Positions 45,836-55,002 of a stretch of 64,000 nucleotides of DNA are shown one piece after another. This DNA is from Toxorhynchites rutilus septentrionalis (lineage: Eukaryota; Arthropoda; Insecta; Diptera; Culicidae), in assembly GCF_029784135.1 (NCBI RefSeq), contig NC_073746.1, positions 6,493,136 through 6,557,135 on the forward strand, read 5' to 3'. Under the pieces are notes generated by a model. That model had not been told where the DNA came from, made no database searches, and was given only the letters and a program-made list of their open reading frames with translations. Both the position numbers and the translations under genes were made by a program. Numbering within the stretch: position 1 is the first letter of the stretch; each line of letters begins with the position of its first letter.

Positions 45836-46205
45836 CCCGGAGTTGCCGTCCACCTTATTTTTGAGGGAGGTAGGATGGACGGCGGCTCCAGCCCTCGATC
45901 TCTTGATACTATTTACCATACTTTTCATAAAATAATTCATTAATCGAAAGACCTGGAGTCACCTTCCGCCTTATTCAAGAGGGATGGGACGGAGGGCGGT
46001 CTTCAGGCTTTCACTTATTCATATTATATTTAATCGGATTATTTCTTTAAATAACTTTCATAATCGTAGGACCGGAAACCGACTCTCACCTTATTTTTGA
46101 GATGGTAGGGTGAGCGGCGGTTCCTAGTCTAATATTATATTTTCTCTAAAGGCCGGGAGTTGTCCTCCATTTCACTCAGTGGGATTGATGGCGAAGACTC
46201 ACGGT
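45836..46205 (+). repeat. Array of four diverged hairpin units
   Basis: Each unit is an inverted repeat: CCGGAGTTGCCGTCCACC with GGATGGACGGCGGCTCC (45836-45893); GGAGTCACCTTCCGCC with GGACGGAGGGCGGTCTTC (45951-46008); GACTCTCACCTTATTTTTGA with GGTGAGCGGCGGTTCC (46070-46131); GGGAGTTGTCCTCCATT with GATGGCGAAGACTC (46151-46201). The loops share CTTATTTTTGAG or TTATTCAAGAG. They lie between ORF1 and the ORF2 remnant. Confidence 0.8.
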
Positions 46206-46359
46206 GGAACACATATTAATCACATGCCCTAAATTTAATGCTTCAAGAATAAAGTTTCAAGTTGCAGACACCATAAGGACAGCACTATCGGACGACGCCG
46301 TCGAGCAAAAAAGGACCATCGAGTTCCTAAAGGATACAGGTTTATTCGATCAGATCTAA
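46201..46359 (+). pseudogene. LINE ORF2 C-terminal remnant
   Basis: In the frame starting near 46202, VEHILITCPKFNASRIKFQ and FLKDTGLFDQI end at TAA 46357-46359. The VEHIL..CP pattern is the usual cysteine/histidine motif at the C-terminus of I/Jockey/Loa-type ORF2. Everything upstream in ORF2 (endonuclease, RT) is missing. Confidence 0.7.
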
Positions 46360-46639
46360 TGTCAAATTACTAAATCTACCTATACTGATAAAACTACGTT
46401 TGTTTTCTCTTCTAATTTCAGCAAAAGATGAGCAGGTTTTTTACGCCCTTTTTAGAAGCGAGCTCGTCAAGCACACTAAAAGGGGCTTTTTCCCTGCTCC
46501 ATTTGTTTGGTTGTGTTTTTGGCCCCAGAGCCGTGTAGGGTGCGGTGTTACGACATACATCCATAGCGGTTACTAGGACTGAGTCGAGCGAGAATAACGA
46601 ATTTTGCAATAGTTTTTCTTACTTTTCCTTTAGTTCAAT

Positions 46640-46717
46640 TTCCCGCCCTCAAGGGCAAGAGACGAATGAACTCTCAGAGTTTAAAGTCTCTCTAATTCAA
46701 TACCTTCCTTCCTTCCC
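46640..46717 (+). repeat. LINE 3' end shared with the SINE family
   Basis: GCCCTCAAGGGC hairpin, then GAGACGAATGAACT, AGTTTAAAGTCTCT and a CCTT tail. The same end occurs in the retroposons at 34561-34754 and 42647-42858. Confidence 0.8.
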
Positions 46718-46785
46718 ATAATCTTTCTATTTGCCAATAAACCTTTGCTACGTTAACACTTCATCTCATTATATAGGAGTGTTAA
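46718..46785 (+). mobile_element. Right part of copia 3' LTR, its TSD, and right end of the piggyBac-like element
   Basis: 46729-46771 completes the LTR (GCCAATAAACCTTTGC). TATAG 46772-46776 is the copia TSD. GAGTGTTAA at 46777-46785 is the last piece of the TTAA-flanked element begun at 31783. Confidence 0.85.
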
Positions 46786-48931
46786 AGTGTGCGACTCAAG
46801 ACTCAAGCATTCAAAACGATGCCAGCATGACTTTCACAATGCAAACCACTTGTGCACGAATTAGGAAAACGATGATAAACAGCGGAGATGAAGAAACAAA
46901 CCACAACAGAGCGGGAGTACACAAAAATCGAAATAAACAACGCAAAACAACGAAGTTTACGATGAGTGAATAACTGCATGCTCACTGTTTACCTACGTTA
47001 TCCAGTGTACGAATTTGGCGCGAGAAAAAACTACTATACGAGAAGAGCGCCTAGGAGCAGCGTGGGAGAGAAGATTTCGCGCGACTCGGCTGCGCAAAAT
47101 ATCCGCTGTATCTTTTGCGTATCCTTTGGGGGTCACAATTTGTAGAGCATCACAACGACCGGTAGCAGTAAAAGTGAAACCGGGTATTGTAGTGAATTCG
47201 GGTATTGTAGAAGAATTCGACCACTATGAATCGTGTCAATTAGAAAAATTATCGAGTCTATCAAGAGGATACAACTTGATGTTGGAAAAATGAAATCGAA
47301 TCAGCATCATATGACAATTATAGTCGACAGACGACTCCCACTTTCTTTAACACCATCATAACCATCCTGACTAAGAGTTGAGAGGAATTTTTCATTGAGA
47401 ACCCCAAGGACAATAATGTCAAATATTTACACAAGTGTATCTACCCCACGATTTACGTCATGACCAAAGTTTCAGCAATTGCATCGGAATGAGACTGTTA
47501 CTTTTACATGACAGCCAGTGTCGTCGTTTCGAGCTTACATTCCTAGGCAGTTGCTAGACGCCGGTCAAGACTTGAAAATAACTTTATTCAACAACAGCTG
47601 AGGGGAACAGAAGAAAGAAATCAAAACAAACAAATCACAAAAAAATAAGCAACATAAAGAGGTTCTCACTTTGCTGAGAAAACGGCAAAAAAAGTGAACT
47701 TCTCCGCGCTTTCTTAGAGAACACGAGAAACGAAACCGCGTGCGGCGGCAAATAATGGTGATTGATTTTTGTTTCATATTTCACGTTCGTTAGTCCCAGC
47801 GTATTTACGCTGCATCATTGAACTTTGCTCCGAGCAGTGCATGAGTGAATTGTAGCTGCAAGTTATTTTGAAATAAATATCATCTGCTCGAAGTTAAATT
47901 ACTTGAAATCCACTCACCCCCAAATGAGTAATGATAATAATCTTGATAACCGAGTGTTATCGCAAAAAAATATGAAACGTCAAAACCCAACCCAACAGTA
48001 TCACTCTCAAAACAAATTAATAGATGAGTCATTTTCCCCACATGCCAAATTATACGCGTGATGTCCGTTATAACCGAAAAACATGTCAATTAGATTATAA
48101 GTTGACGAGCGCAGCGATGGTGGCGAATGTCGCGAATGCGCGATACTAACAGTCAACCGGTGTCGCACGATTTCGGTGGGCATGGGCTGAAGAATGACTG
48201 TCTGCCATCGGACGACTGATTGGATTAGAAACGATAGTTTAGTGATGTGAGACGACGGGCCTAAATTTGTTTATGTGTCACACGAAATGCTGATCAGAAT
48301 TATGAGCTAATTGCGATGTAGGAAAATTATGAGTTTTGTTTTTGATTCCAGCACAACATGGATTACTTTAGTTCATTTGGTGAAGTAAAATGTCGAGGAT
48401 TGATAATTGAAAAATCTCATTCAAAGAGATCATCTCATCTATGAATTTCGCAACAATAAATTACAAAACGTTACAGAACATTTAGGGGGGTTTGATTGTC
48501 TGTCATCTATGTTTTAACCCTTTAACGGGCCGTGAGAACTAGGCAAGGGATCGACTTCAACTTCAGAGAACATAATCCTCATACGAGGAAGAACATATAT
48601 TTGCCTTTGAAAAATTTTTAGCTATTGAAACAGTTAAAAAAAATTGGTGCCAATATAATTGGCACTGTCCGTTAACCTCAAAAATATATTTCTAGTGTAG
48701 CGATACCAATTATCTCAGCGATTTACAATATTTCTAAAGCAGCTAAAAAACCAAAAATAAAAGCTAAAATGTTTCATCAAATACGCCATTTATTTTATTG
48801 AAAAAAGTGCATGATCTTACACAGTAGATCCCAAGTAGTACATTTACAGTGAAAAACGTTTCAACATGATGCATTTTCAATCAATTTAAACAGAATTTTT
48901 CCCCCGGCGCTTGAAAATCGTGGTTATCTAT
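46786..48931. other. Non-coding, nothing recognised
   Basis: Short frames at 46731-47293 and 47565-47777 carry no recognisable domain. 48515 (TTAACCCTTTAACGGGCC) resembles a piggyBac-type start but no partner was found. Confidence 0.4.
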
Positions 48932-49650
48932 CTTCTATACATATAAAAATGGATTTCTGTCTGTCTTTCACTACATTCACTAAGACGCGACGCGAGACAA
49001 GACAAACACTTATTGTTTTTACTATTAAACGGTTTCAACATTACCTTAAGTGTCGACCGGTTTCGGGCGCGAAGCTGCCCATCTACGGGACAATGTCTGA
49101 CGAAGACAAGCTGATAAAATACGTCCGAAAGTCAACACAACTTAACGCATGGGAATCAATGTTCATCGGCAACTCCCAGAAGCCGCTGATGAATGAAGAT
49201 GATCCTCCCATCACATCATGTTTGTTCAACCTAACGGAGCTGAGAATTCAGTAACTTAACTCTTCAACCTTCGGACGACTGCACAACACGCACGAAGACA
49301 ACTTGTCTTTTTATTACTCGTTGTCTTCGTGCGTGTTGTGCAGTCGTCCGAAGGTTGAAGAGTTAAGTTACTGAATTCTCAGCTCCGTTAGGTTGAACAA
49401 ACATGATGTGATGGGAGGATCATCTTCATTCATCAGCGGCTTCTGGGAGTTGCCGATGAACATTGATTCCCATGCGTTAAGTTGTGTTGACTTTCGGACG
49501 TATTTTATCAGCTTTGCTTTCGTCCAATCGATGTTGTGGTCAAGGCTGGTGGTGTGTACTGCTACTGCTGAGTCATTTGGTTTGCTGTTATCTACTGCCG
49601 TTCTTTGATCCCTTATGCGTACCTTAACTATCAATGACACTAATTAAGTT
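48932..49650. mobile_element. Penelope-like element fragment with a perfect 195-bp palindrome
   Basis: On the minus strand an ORF (49368-49640) ends a Penelope-like protein: AVAVHTTSLDHNIDW and LNAWESMFIG match the segment after the GIY-YIG endonuclease core in this group. The last part is repeated in inverted orientation on the plus strand (49108-49254). Arms 49108-49302 and 49320-49514 are identical by eye, with a 17-bp spacer. Inverted end fragments are a known oddity of Penelope elements. The left flank starts with TCTATACATATAAAAATGG (48932), perhaps the edge of a different repeat. Confidence 0.68.
49051..49090 (-). ncRNA. Degenerate hammerhead-ribozyme-like motif
   Basis: The minus strand reads CCGTAGA, then a hairpin with GGGC/GCCC arms, then GAAACCGGTCGACA. 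A hammerhead core is CTGANGA - stem II - GAAAC. The second half is intact, while the first has two changes (CCGTAGA). Penelope elements carry hammerheads in their pseudo-LTRs, so the location fits. It is probably catalytically dead. Confidence 0.4.
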
Positions 49651-50084
49651 ATTCGTTATTTTTGTTCGCGTTTATTAAACTTCACTTATTATCGGCGCCA
49701 TTTGGGAGTGGAGCCGAACCAAGTAGAGTAAGAGTAAGAGTAAGAAAACGCAAGGTATAACAGCGTTAAAAATAAAAATATAATCTGACTACCCTATCCA
49801 GCTAGCTGTTCGTTCACCTAGACAACACTCACCAGGGACTTACAATTTCATTTCAATTGACACATCGTCACTCAATAATGAGCACATCGCCTTTCAATTC
49901 CATGCAAGCACATGCAGATTGAAAATAGTGCTACTCCCTCTTCAAGCTCAATAGCTCAATTTCGATGTGTAGCGAATCACAGGCATAGAAGACTACACTA
50001 CACAGGACTACACAGAAAATGATCTTGCTGCTTTGTGTCATTGTGAACAAACAATACTTCAATTTATATTCTAGTGTGTAGGTT
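49651..50084. other. Non-coding, nothing recognised
   Basis: A short AGAGTA repeat near 49725-49745, otherwise featureless. Confidence 0.4.
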
Positions 50085-50538
50085 AGGGTGGCAGCGAAAA
50101 TGGTCATGTCAAATTTCAAAAACCGATCATGAACATTTTGTTTATTGGCCCAAAAAAATTATCTGTGTAAAGTTTCAGCTCGATCGGACATGATTTAGGG
50201 GTGCCTCAAAGTTTTGATTTTTTCATCCTCGAAAATCTTCCAAGCTCCTCCTTCCTTAAATGAAATTTAGAAAATCGAAATTTTTTTTCAATGCCAAATG
50301 TGTGTCAAAAATGCATAAAGCGCCGTGATCTGGTGTTCACAAAAAAAAATTTTTGGCCGAAAATCGACTTTTTTGAACTTAGCCTGGTGGCCAAAAAATC
50401 CAAACTTTGAATGCTTTGAGGCACCCCTAAATCATGTCCGATTGAGCTGAAATTTTGCACAGGTCATTTTTTTTGGGCCAATGAACAAAATGTACATGGT
50501 TGGTTTTTGAAATTCGATGATGAAATTTTTGCCACCCT
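50085..50538. mobile_element. Long-TIR MITE (AGGGTGGCA ends)
   Basis: AGGGTGGCA at 50085 pairs with TGCCACCCT ending at 50538. Homology between arms continues for about 140 bp, including TTTCAAAAACC, ATTGGCCCAAAAAAA and GGACATGATTTAGGGGTGCC. GTAGGTT occurs just outside both ends, and TA abuts both TIRs, which would fit a Tc1/mariner-type TA target. 454 bp, no ORF. Confidence 0.8.
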
Positions 50539-50629
50539 AATGTAGGTTTTAGTGACTACCATACACTGCATGATTTTCATATGTGCGTGTGCAAGCGCTG
50601 AGCGTAAACGAATGTTTTCGTATTTTCAA

Positions 50630-51862
50630 CTGTCAAGTTTCTATAAGACCAGTTACATTTTCCGTTGTTTTAGTTGTTTTGATCAATTAAATCTGGAAAA
50701 TGCCAGAGGGAAAAGTCCTCACGGAGAGAGAAGAGAGACAAATCGATGCATTTCACCAAGAAAATGTTGATATCAGAGAAATTTCTCGTCGGATTGGACG
50801 ATCCAATCAAGTGGTGCTCAATTATTTGGTGAATCCTCAAGGATACGGTAAGAAGAAGAGAGCTACACGTAAATCGAAGCTCTCTGACCGAGATAAGCGG
50901 GAAATAGCTAAAACAGGTTCAAATATCTCACAATCGCATGTGCAAATAAAGCAATATTTCAACTACTTAACTGCTCGGGTGACAATTCATCAAATTTTGG
51001 TAAAAATCCTCACATAAAGAGGGCTTAAAAGGTTAAAACTCCTCATCTTACACCATATCACCTCGGAAGACGTCTGAGTTTTGCCAAAGCTCACATGAAC
51101 CGACAGTGGGACATGGTATGTTGTGACAAAATGTTTCCAAAAGAATACATTTTGCTATAACCCATAACGAAGAGTTCCTCAATGTATAGGTTATCTTCAC
51201 TGACGAAAACAAGTTCTATTTGGATGGTCCTGATGGTTCCAACGGGTATTGGTGTGATTTACGAAACGGATTTCCTCTCTTCTACCGTTTTTGCGTGGAT
51301 ATCGTCACAAAAAATTCACATTCCAGCAAAACAATGCATCTTTTTATACCAGCAAGTAAACTAAGCAATGGATTAAGGACCAAAATCCTAATTTTTTGGA
51401 CTGACCGGCTCGTTCTGTTGAAATTCTGTTGAAAATCTTAGGGGGGATCCTTGTACGCAGAATCTACACTGAGGAAAAACGATACACCACGATTGAAGAA
51501 CTCAAGGTCGCAATTTCGGAAAAATGGAAAAATATCGAGAAACCTGTTCAGCAGAATTTGGTAAATAGTATTCCAACACGAATTTTCAAGATTATTAGTC
51601 GAAATGGCAAGGTTACCAATTATTGACATGTAAATCAGCCTATCGTTTTGAATTTTGAAGTGGTCTTATAGAAGCTGGACAGCTGAAATTATCATATTTA
51701 AGCACAATAAATAAACAAACAACTCTTTTGAAAGGAATAGACGTTAAATATACTTTATTCTAATCAGTCTACAATGTATGAATGTATCTTGTTGAAATTC
51801 TAACTATTTGTGTTGCAACGAAATAGAATCAGGGTGGTCTTATAGAAGTTGGACAGAGTGTA
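50630..51862 (+). mobile_element. Tc1-type DNA transposon with three end repeats
   Basis: Left TIR CTGTCAAGTTTCTATAAGAC at 50630-50651; right copies (as complement) at 51661-51682 and again at 51835-51856, the outer one followed by AGTGTATA. A decayed transposase lies between. The inner right copy indicates either a double-repeat TIR or a second, nested truncated copy. Confidence 0.75.
50700..51627 (+). pseudogene. Tc1/Tc3-like transposase, broken
   Basis: Cut-and-paste transposase. The helix-turn-helix N-terminus is open from ATG 50700 (LTEREERQIDAFHQENVDIR, then GRSNQVVLNYL, basic KKKRATRKSKLSDRDKREI). After a stop at 51015 the text resumes in other frames: HLGRRLSFAKAHMNRQWDM (about 51059-51116), IFTDENKFYLDGPDGSNGYW with the first catalytic Asp (51190-51254), FQQNNASF where FQQDNA is expected (second Asp is Asn), and a damaged third-residue region (ARSVEI..., about 51410). 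The C-terminus IEELKVAISEKWKNI is clear. Several stops and shifts; inactive. Confidence 0.82.
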
Positions 51863-52199
51863 TAAACCTTCAGCACCGAAAGCGATCATGACGTTTTGGT
51901 TCGCATGCTTATGTATCAAACGGCCCGAAAAAGACTTCTCACGTTCTCGTTTGTGTCATGATTTGTAGCATGTAACAATAAACGAATGCCGCCGGGGGAA
52001 ATGACTTGTGCAAGATCATATTTGAAAAAAAAACGAAAGTGAGCTACTCAGTGAATCGTTCAACCGGTAAACATTGCAGAAAATATAAGCTAGCTGCAAA
52101 GGCTCTCAAGCCCAAGCTATAGAATATCACAGATTTCGTTACGTCGACTGCGACTGCTGTGTGTCTTAGACATGCAACATGCAATGTCGTAAAGTAATC
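51863..52199. other. Non-coding, nothing recognised
   Basis: No ORF or repeat that I can identify. Confidence 0.4.
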
Positions 52200-52330
52200 C
52201 TTTCTCAAAGATAAGAGAGTGAGTCATTGCAGCAAATCGATTGTGCGTTCGCTCACGGAGTAAGCGATCGTGGGTTCAATCCTGAATGACCGTTTGCGAG
52301 AATAACGGGTGAGTCATAAGTTATAATGTC
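52200..52330 (+). mobile_element. tRNA-derived SINE head, plus strand
   Basis: GTGCGTTCGCTCACGGAGTAAGCGATCGTGGGTTCAATCC aligns to the tRNA-like head of the SINE at 14492-14975 (GCGTTCGCTTAGTAAGCGAT..GAGTTCAAA). The box B-like GGGTTCAATCC is well kept and box A is decayed. It is not a functional tRNA: no 7-bp acceptor stem closes around it. Confidence 0.65.
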
Positions 52331-53443
52331 ATAAGGAAAACACGTTTGGTAAAAAAGTTTGTTTTTAATTCAATTCTTCATTGTGTTTTCACAAGCTCAT
52401 ACAATGTGCATTTGAGGTGTGAACCAATTAGAAAGATTGTGGACCCTAATCTTCAATCTTCCTCAAGATTCCCGGAACCCTCGCCATCATGGTATGGCCA
52501 CTGTTGAAGTTAGCAAGATTATTTGCTATAAAACGGAATCCACTCAAAGTACACTAACTCTCGTTTAGTGACTCCAGTGGCGAAGAGCAAAAGCAGTGGG
52601 GAATTCAGATTAGGTTCGCCACTCTCCCAATTACTCACTGTTTCCGCTACCAAATCTATAAAAATACAGTCCACTCAGATTAGAAGTTAGTCGTGTATAA
52701 GCCTCCAATAAATTCGCATGTAAAAGCATGCAGCATCCGTGTGTCACTCAAAACTAAATCGAAGTTATAATAAAGTCCGTTTTGTTAAATTCACAATTAA
52801 AGTCGTTTTGGTCAATTTAGTGAACCAGTGCAAGGTATCTCCATCAGCCACTTTGAGGTCCACTTTTGCAGCACATCTGATGATACGGGATTTAAGTTGT
52901 TAAACTGTGATGGGAGAAGGCAGAAGAATGATTTTTTATGCTTTTTTTCCTCAAAGCCTTTTGAAAACCATTACAAATATATATTTACTGATTTTTTACT
53001 TTACTTTCTTATGCAGAAATTGGAGATACAGTGCGATCCAAATCTAAGGTTAGATTAAGATAGATTCTGGAATCGCTGTTAATATTTTCTGGCAGTAAAT
53101 TATTACGAAAACCTGTATCCCTCACGTTGATCCGTTTTGTTTTGAAAATGTTGTGTGTGTCCAACAAAAGAAGTTTAATTTCGGACGCCCATATAAAAAA
53201 AATGGACGTGGTCAGGTCTAAAGTCACGAAATCACTGAAAGTAGCGAAATCGATCGTACATGATGTGCCGAAACGTTTCCGTCAACATACAGCTGTTGTT
53301 CGGATGGATCAGAGAGGTTATACGAGGTTGAAGATATTAAGAACCATAAAGGCAAATCAGGCAAACTCTCGGACCACAACAACGCCAAAAATCACAACTC
53401 TAACCTAAGTATCATCCGGAGAATCCGTATGCGAGAAGGTTAT
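52331..53443. other. Non-coding interval with one unassigned ORF
   Basis: A 93-codon plus-strand ORF at 53127-53408, rich in Lys, Arg and Thr, has no recognisable domain and ends just before the solo LTR. I would not call it a gene without expression data. The rest shows nothing. Confidence 0.35.
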
Positions 53444-54307
53444 TGTTACGCGCGTTAGCAAGTCTCCCCGCGCGAAGGTTCGGGTTCGCGAGACTTTGTT
53501 AACCGACGAAACTGAAAGTACCGACGCGGTATCAACTGTTATATGGCGGACCAATAAAAGCACTTAGATAAGCTGATACTCGGCCTTTCCCGCTTCCTAC
53601 TAGTTGCCTTGCTATTAAGAAGGCCTATGGTACTGGAAGGGAGAAAAGAGTTTCGCTCTTACTTAGTACACTAGTTATTTACAGTAGATTCTCTTGGCCT
53701 GATCCGACTTCTAGCTAGTTTCCTTACAATTTAGAAGGACTATGCACCTTGAAATGGGACCAAAGAAAAACTTCTGTATAACCAGAGGATTTTCGGATCT
53801 TACCAAAACAGCAGTTGATATTGAACTGAGCTTTATTCTAAAATTTGATCTTTTATATACAGAAAATTCTTAATCTAATTTAAAACTAAAAAGGGAGAGA
53901 AAGATCTCTCTATCATATTCAGATTACCGAAAATGCATCGGTTTCCCGCTTGACATGCGGGGGACTTTTGCATCTACTTATATTTCTATCCTTCGTTTGC
54001 AGTGCTAGGCTATATATGTAGCGCGGGTCTCAATATAAACAAGTGCATTATGCTTATACTTTAAATGCCCTGGATAAGTGATATAGCTTGCTTGCGCCTT
54101 CCGTCAAGGTCATAAAATTCTATTCTCATAAAAAAGCGAAGGAGAGAAAAGACACATGGTTTTTCTTCAGATAACCATTATGTTTACATCTGTTTATGTT
54201 TTCATGTTTTGGTCCTGCTATACGGGGTGATTGAACTTATATTTTGATTTTTCGGTCCCGCTATGTGGGGTGATTTGAACTAATTTTATCACGGCGGTAA
54301 CAGTTAT
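53439..54307 (+). mobile_element. Solo LTR (859 bp) with 5-bp TSD
   Basis: TGTTACGCGCGTTAGC at 53444 and GGCGGTAACA ending at 54302 give the TG...CA ends, with short inverted TGTTAC/GTAACA termini. GTTAT flanks both sides (53439-53443, 54303-54307). CAATAAAAG near 53552 may be a processing signal. A tandem pair GGTC(C)TGCTAT..GGGGTGATT lies at 54211-54280. There is no internal region, so it arose by LTR recombination. Gypsy-type by TSD length and ends; orientation is arbitrary. Confidence 0.85.
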
Positions 54308-55002
54308 CAATTTTGGACAGTTCCCAGGCCTGAAATTCTATAAGACAACTGCCGAAGGAAATGTCCCCAGCAAATTCAAGTTTTTTCGCTAATAAATTTG
54401 CAATGAATTATTGATATGGGAAGGAAAATTCATCGAAACTGTAACAGAATATATTATCTTAGAAACAAAAAATGACCATTCTCAAGCAAATCCTGTGTAA
54501 AGTTCAATACACTTTTATAATCGAATTTCTAAGTCATGTATCTAAATGCTTTCCATGAGAAATGCCGAAATATTTGTGACTATGGGTTGAGATTTTAGAA
54601 GTCACCCCTTATCTTCACTTGGAGTACATCTGATGCCTTATAACCCACAAGGTACGTAATTCCGTATGTCTTCGCCCAGATAGTTTCTGAGCAGAGTTCT
54701 AGTAGATGAAGAGATGAGATCGAATATAGACAAGAATGCTTATCTATACTGATCGATGAGTTTATTGCGACTGAACATTCTTAACATGTCGTATCCTATT
54801 TATATGATTGGTCCCATAGTCATTTGAATGTGCAATTGTTGTATGGGTTGCGTCTAGAATATTCGCCATAAAGTATCAATTCTGATGATTTGTTTTTCCA
54901 AAACAATCGCTCCTGATTAAAACGCTGTCATTAGTTTCTTGGCAAGACAACTAGAGGCGCTGCAGTAACAAAAAAACGGCCAAATACCAACTGAAACAAA
55001 CT
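54308..55002. other. Non-coding, perhaps including the 3' UTR of the next LINE
   Basis: The LINE ORF2 stop is at 55003 on the minus strand, so its 3' UTR should lie here. I could not find a poly(A) tail or TSD that fixes its end. Confidence 0.4.

Larger units (their letters stand above)
43462..46717 (+). mobile_element. ORF1-only (half-LINE) retrotransposon in the copia LTR
   Basis: Flanked by the 11-bp TSD ATAATCTTTCT (43451-43461, 46718-46728). It contains a 5' UTR (43462-44295), an intact ORF1 (44296-45786), four hairpins (45836-46205), then only the last 50 or so codons of an ORF2 (about 46201-46359), a 3' UTR and a CCTT-repeat tail. RT and endonuclease are absent, so it moved with borrowed machinery. 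The length between clean TSDs suggests it inserted in this deleted form. Confidence 0.85.

Noticed and set aside
48515..48540. piggyBac-type end (TTAACCCTTTAACGGGCC)
   Set aside because: No inverted partner with TTAA was found within a reasonable distance.
49393..49608. Plus-strand 71-codon ORF
   Set aside because: It is antisense to the Penelope-like C-terminus and explained by the palindrome.
53127..53408. 93-codon basic ORF as a host gene
   Set aside because: No domain, no homologue that I recognise and no promoter evidence; it lies beside a solo LTR in repeat-rich DNA.
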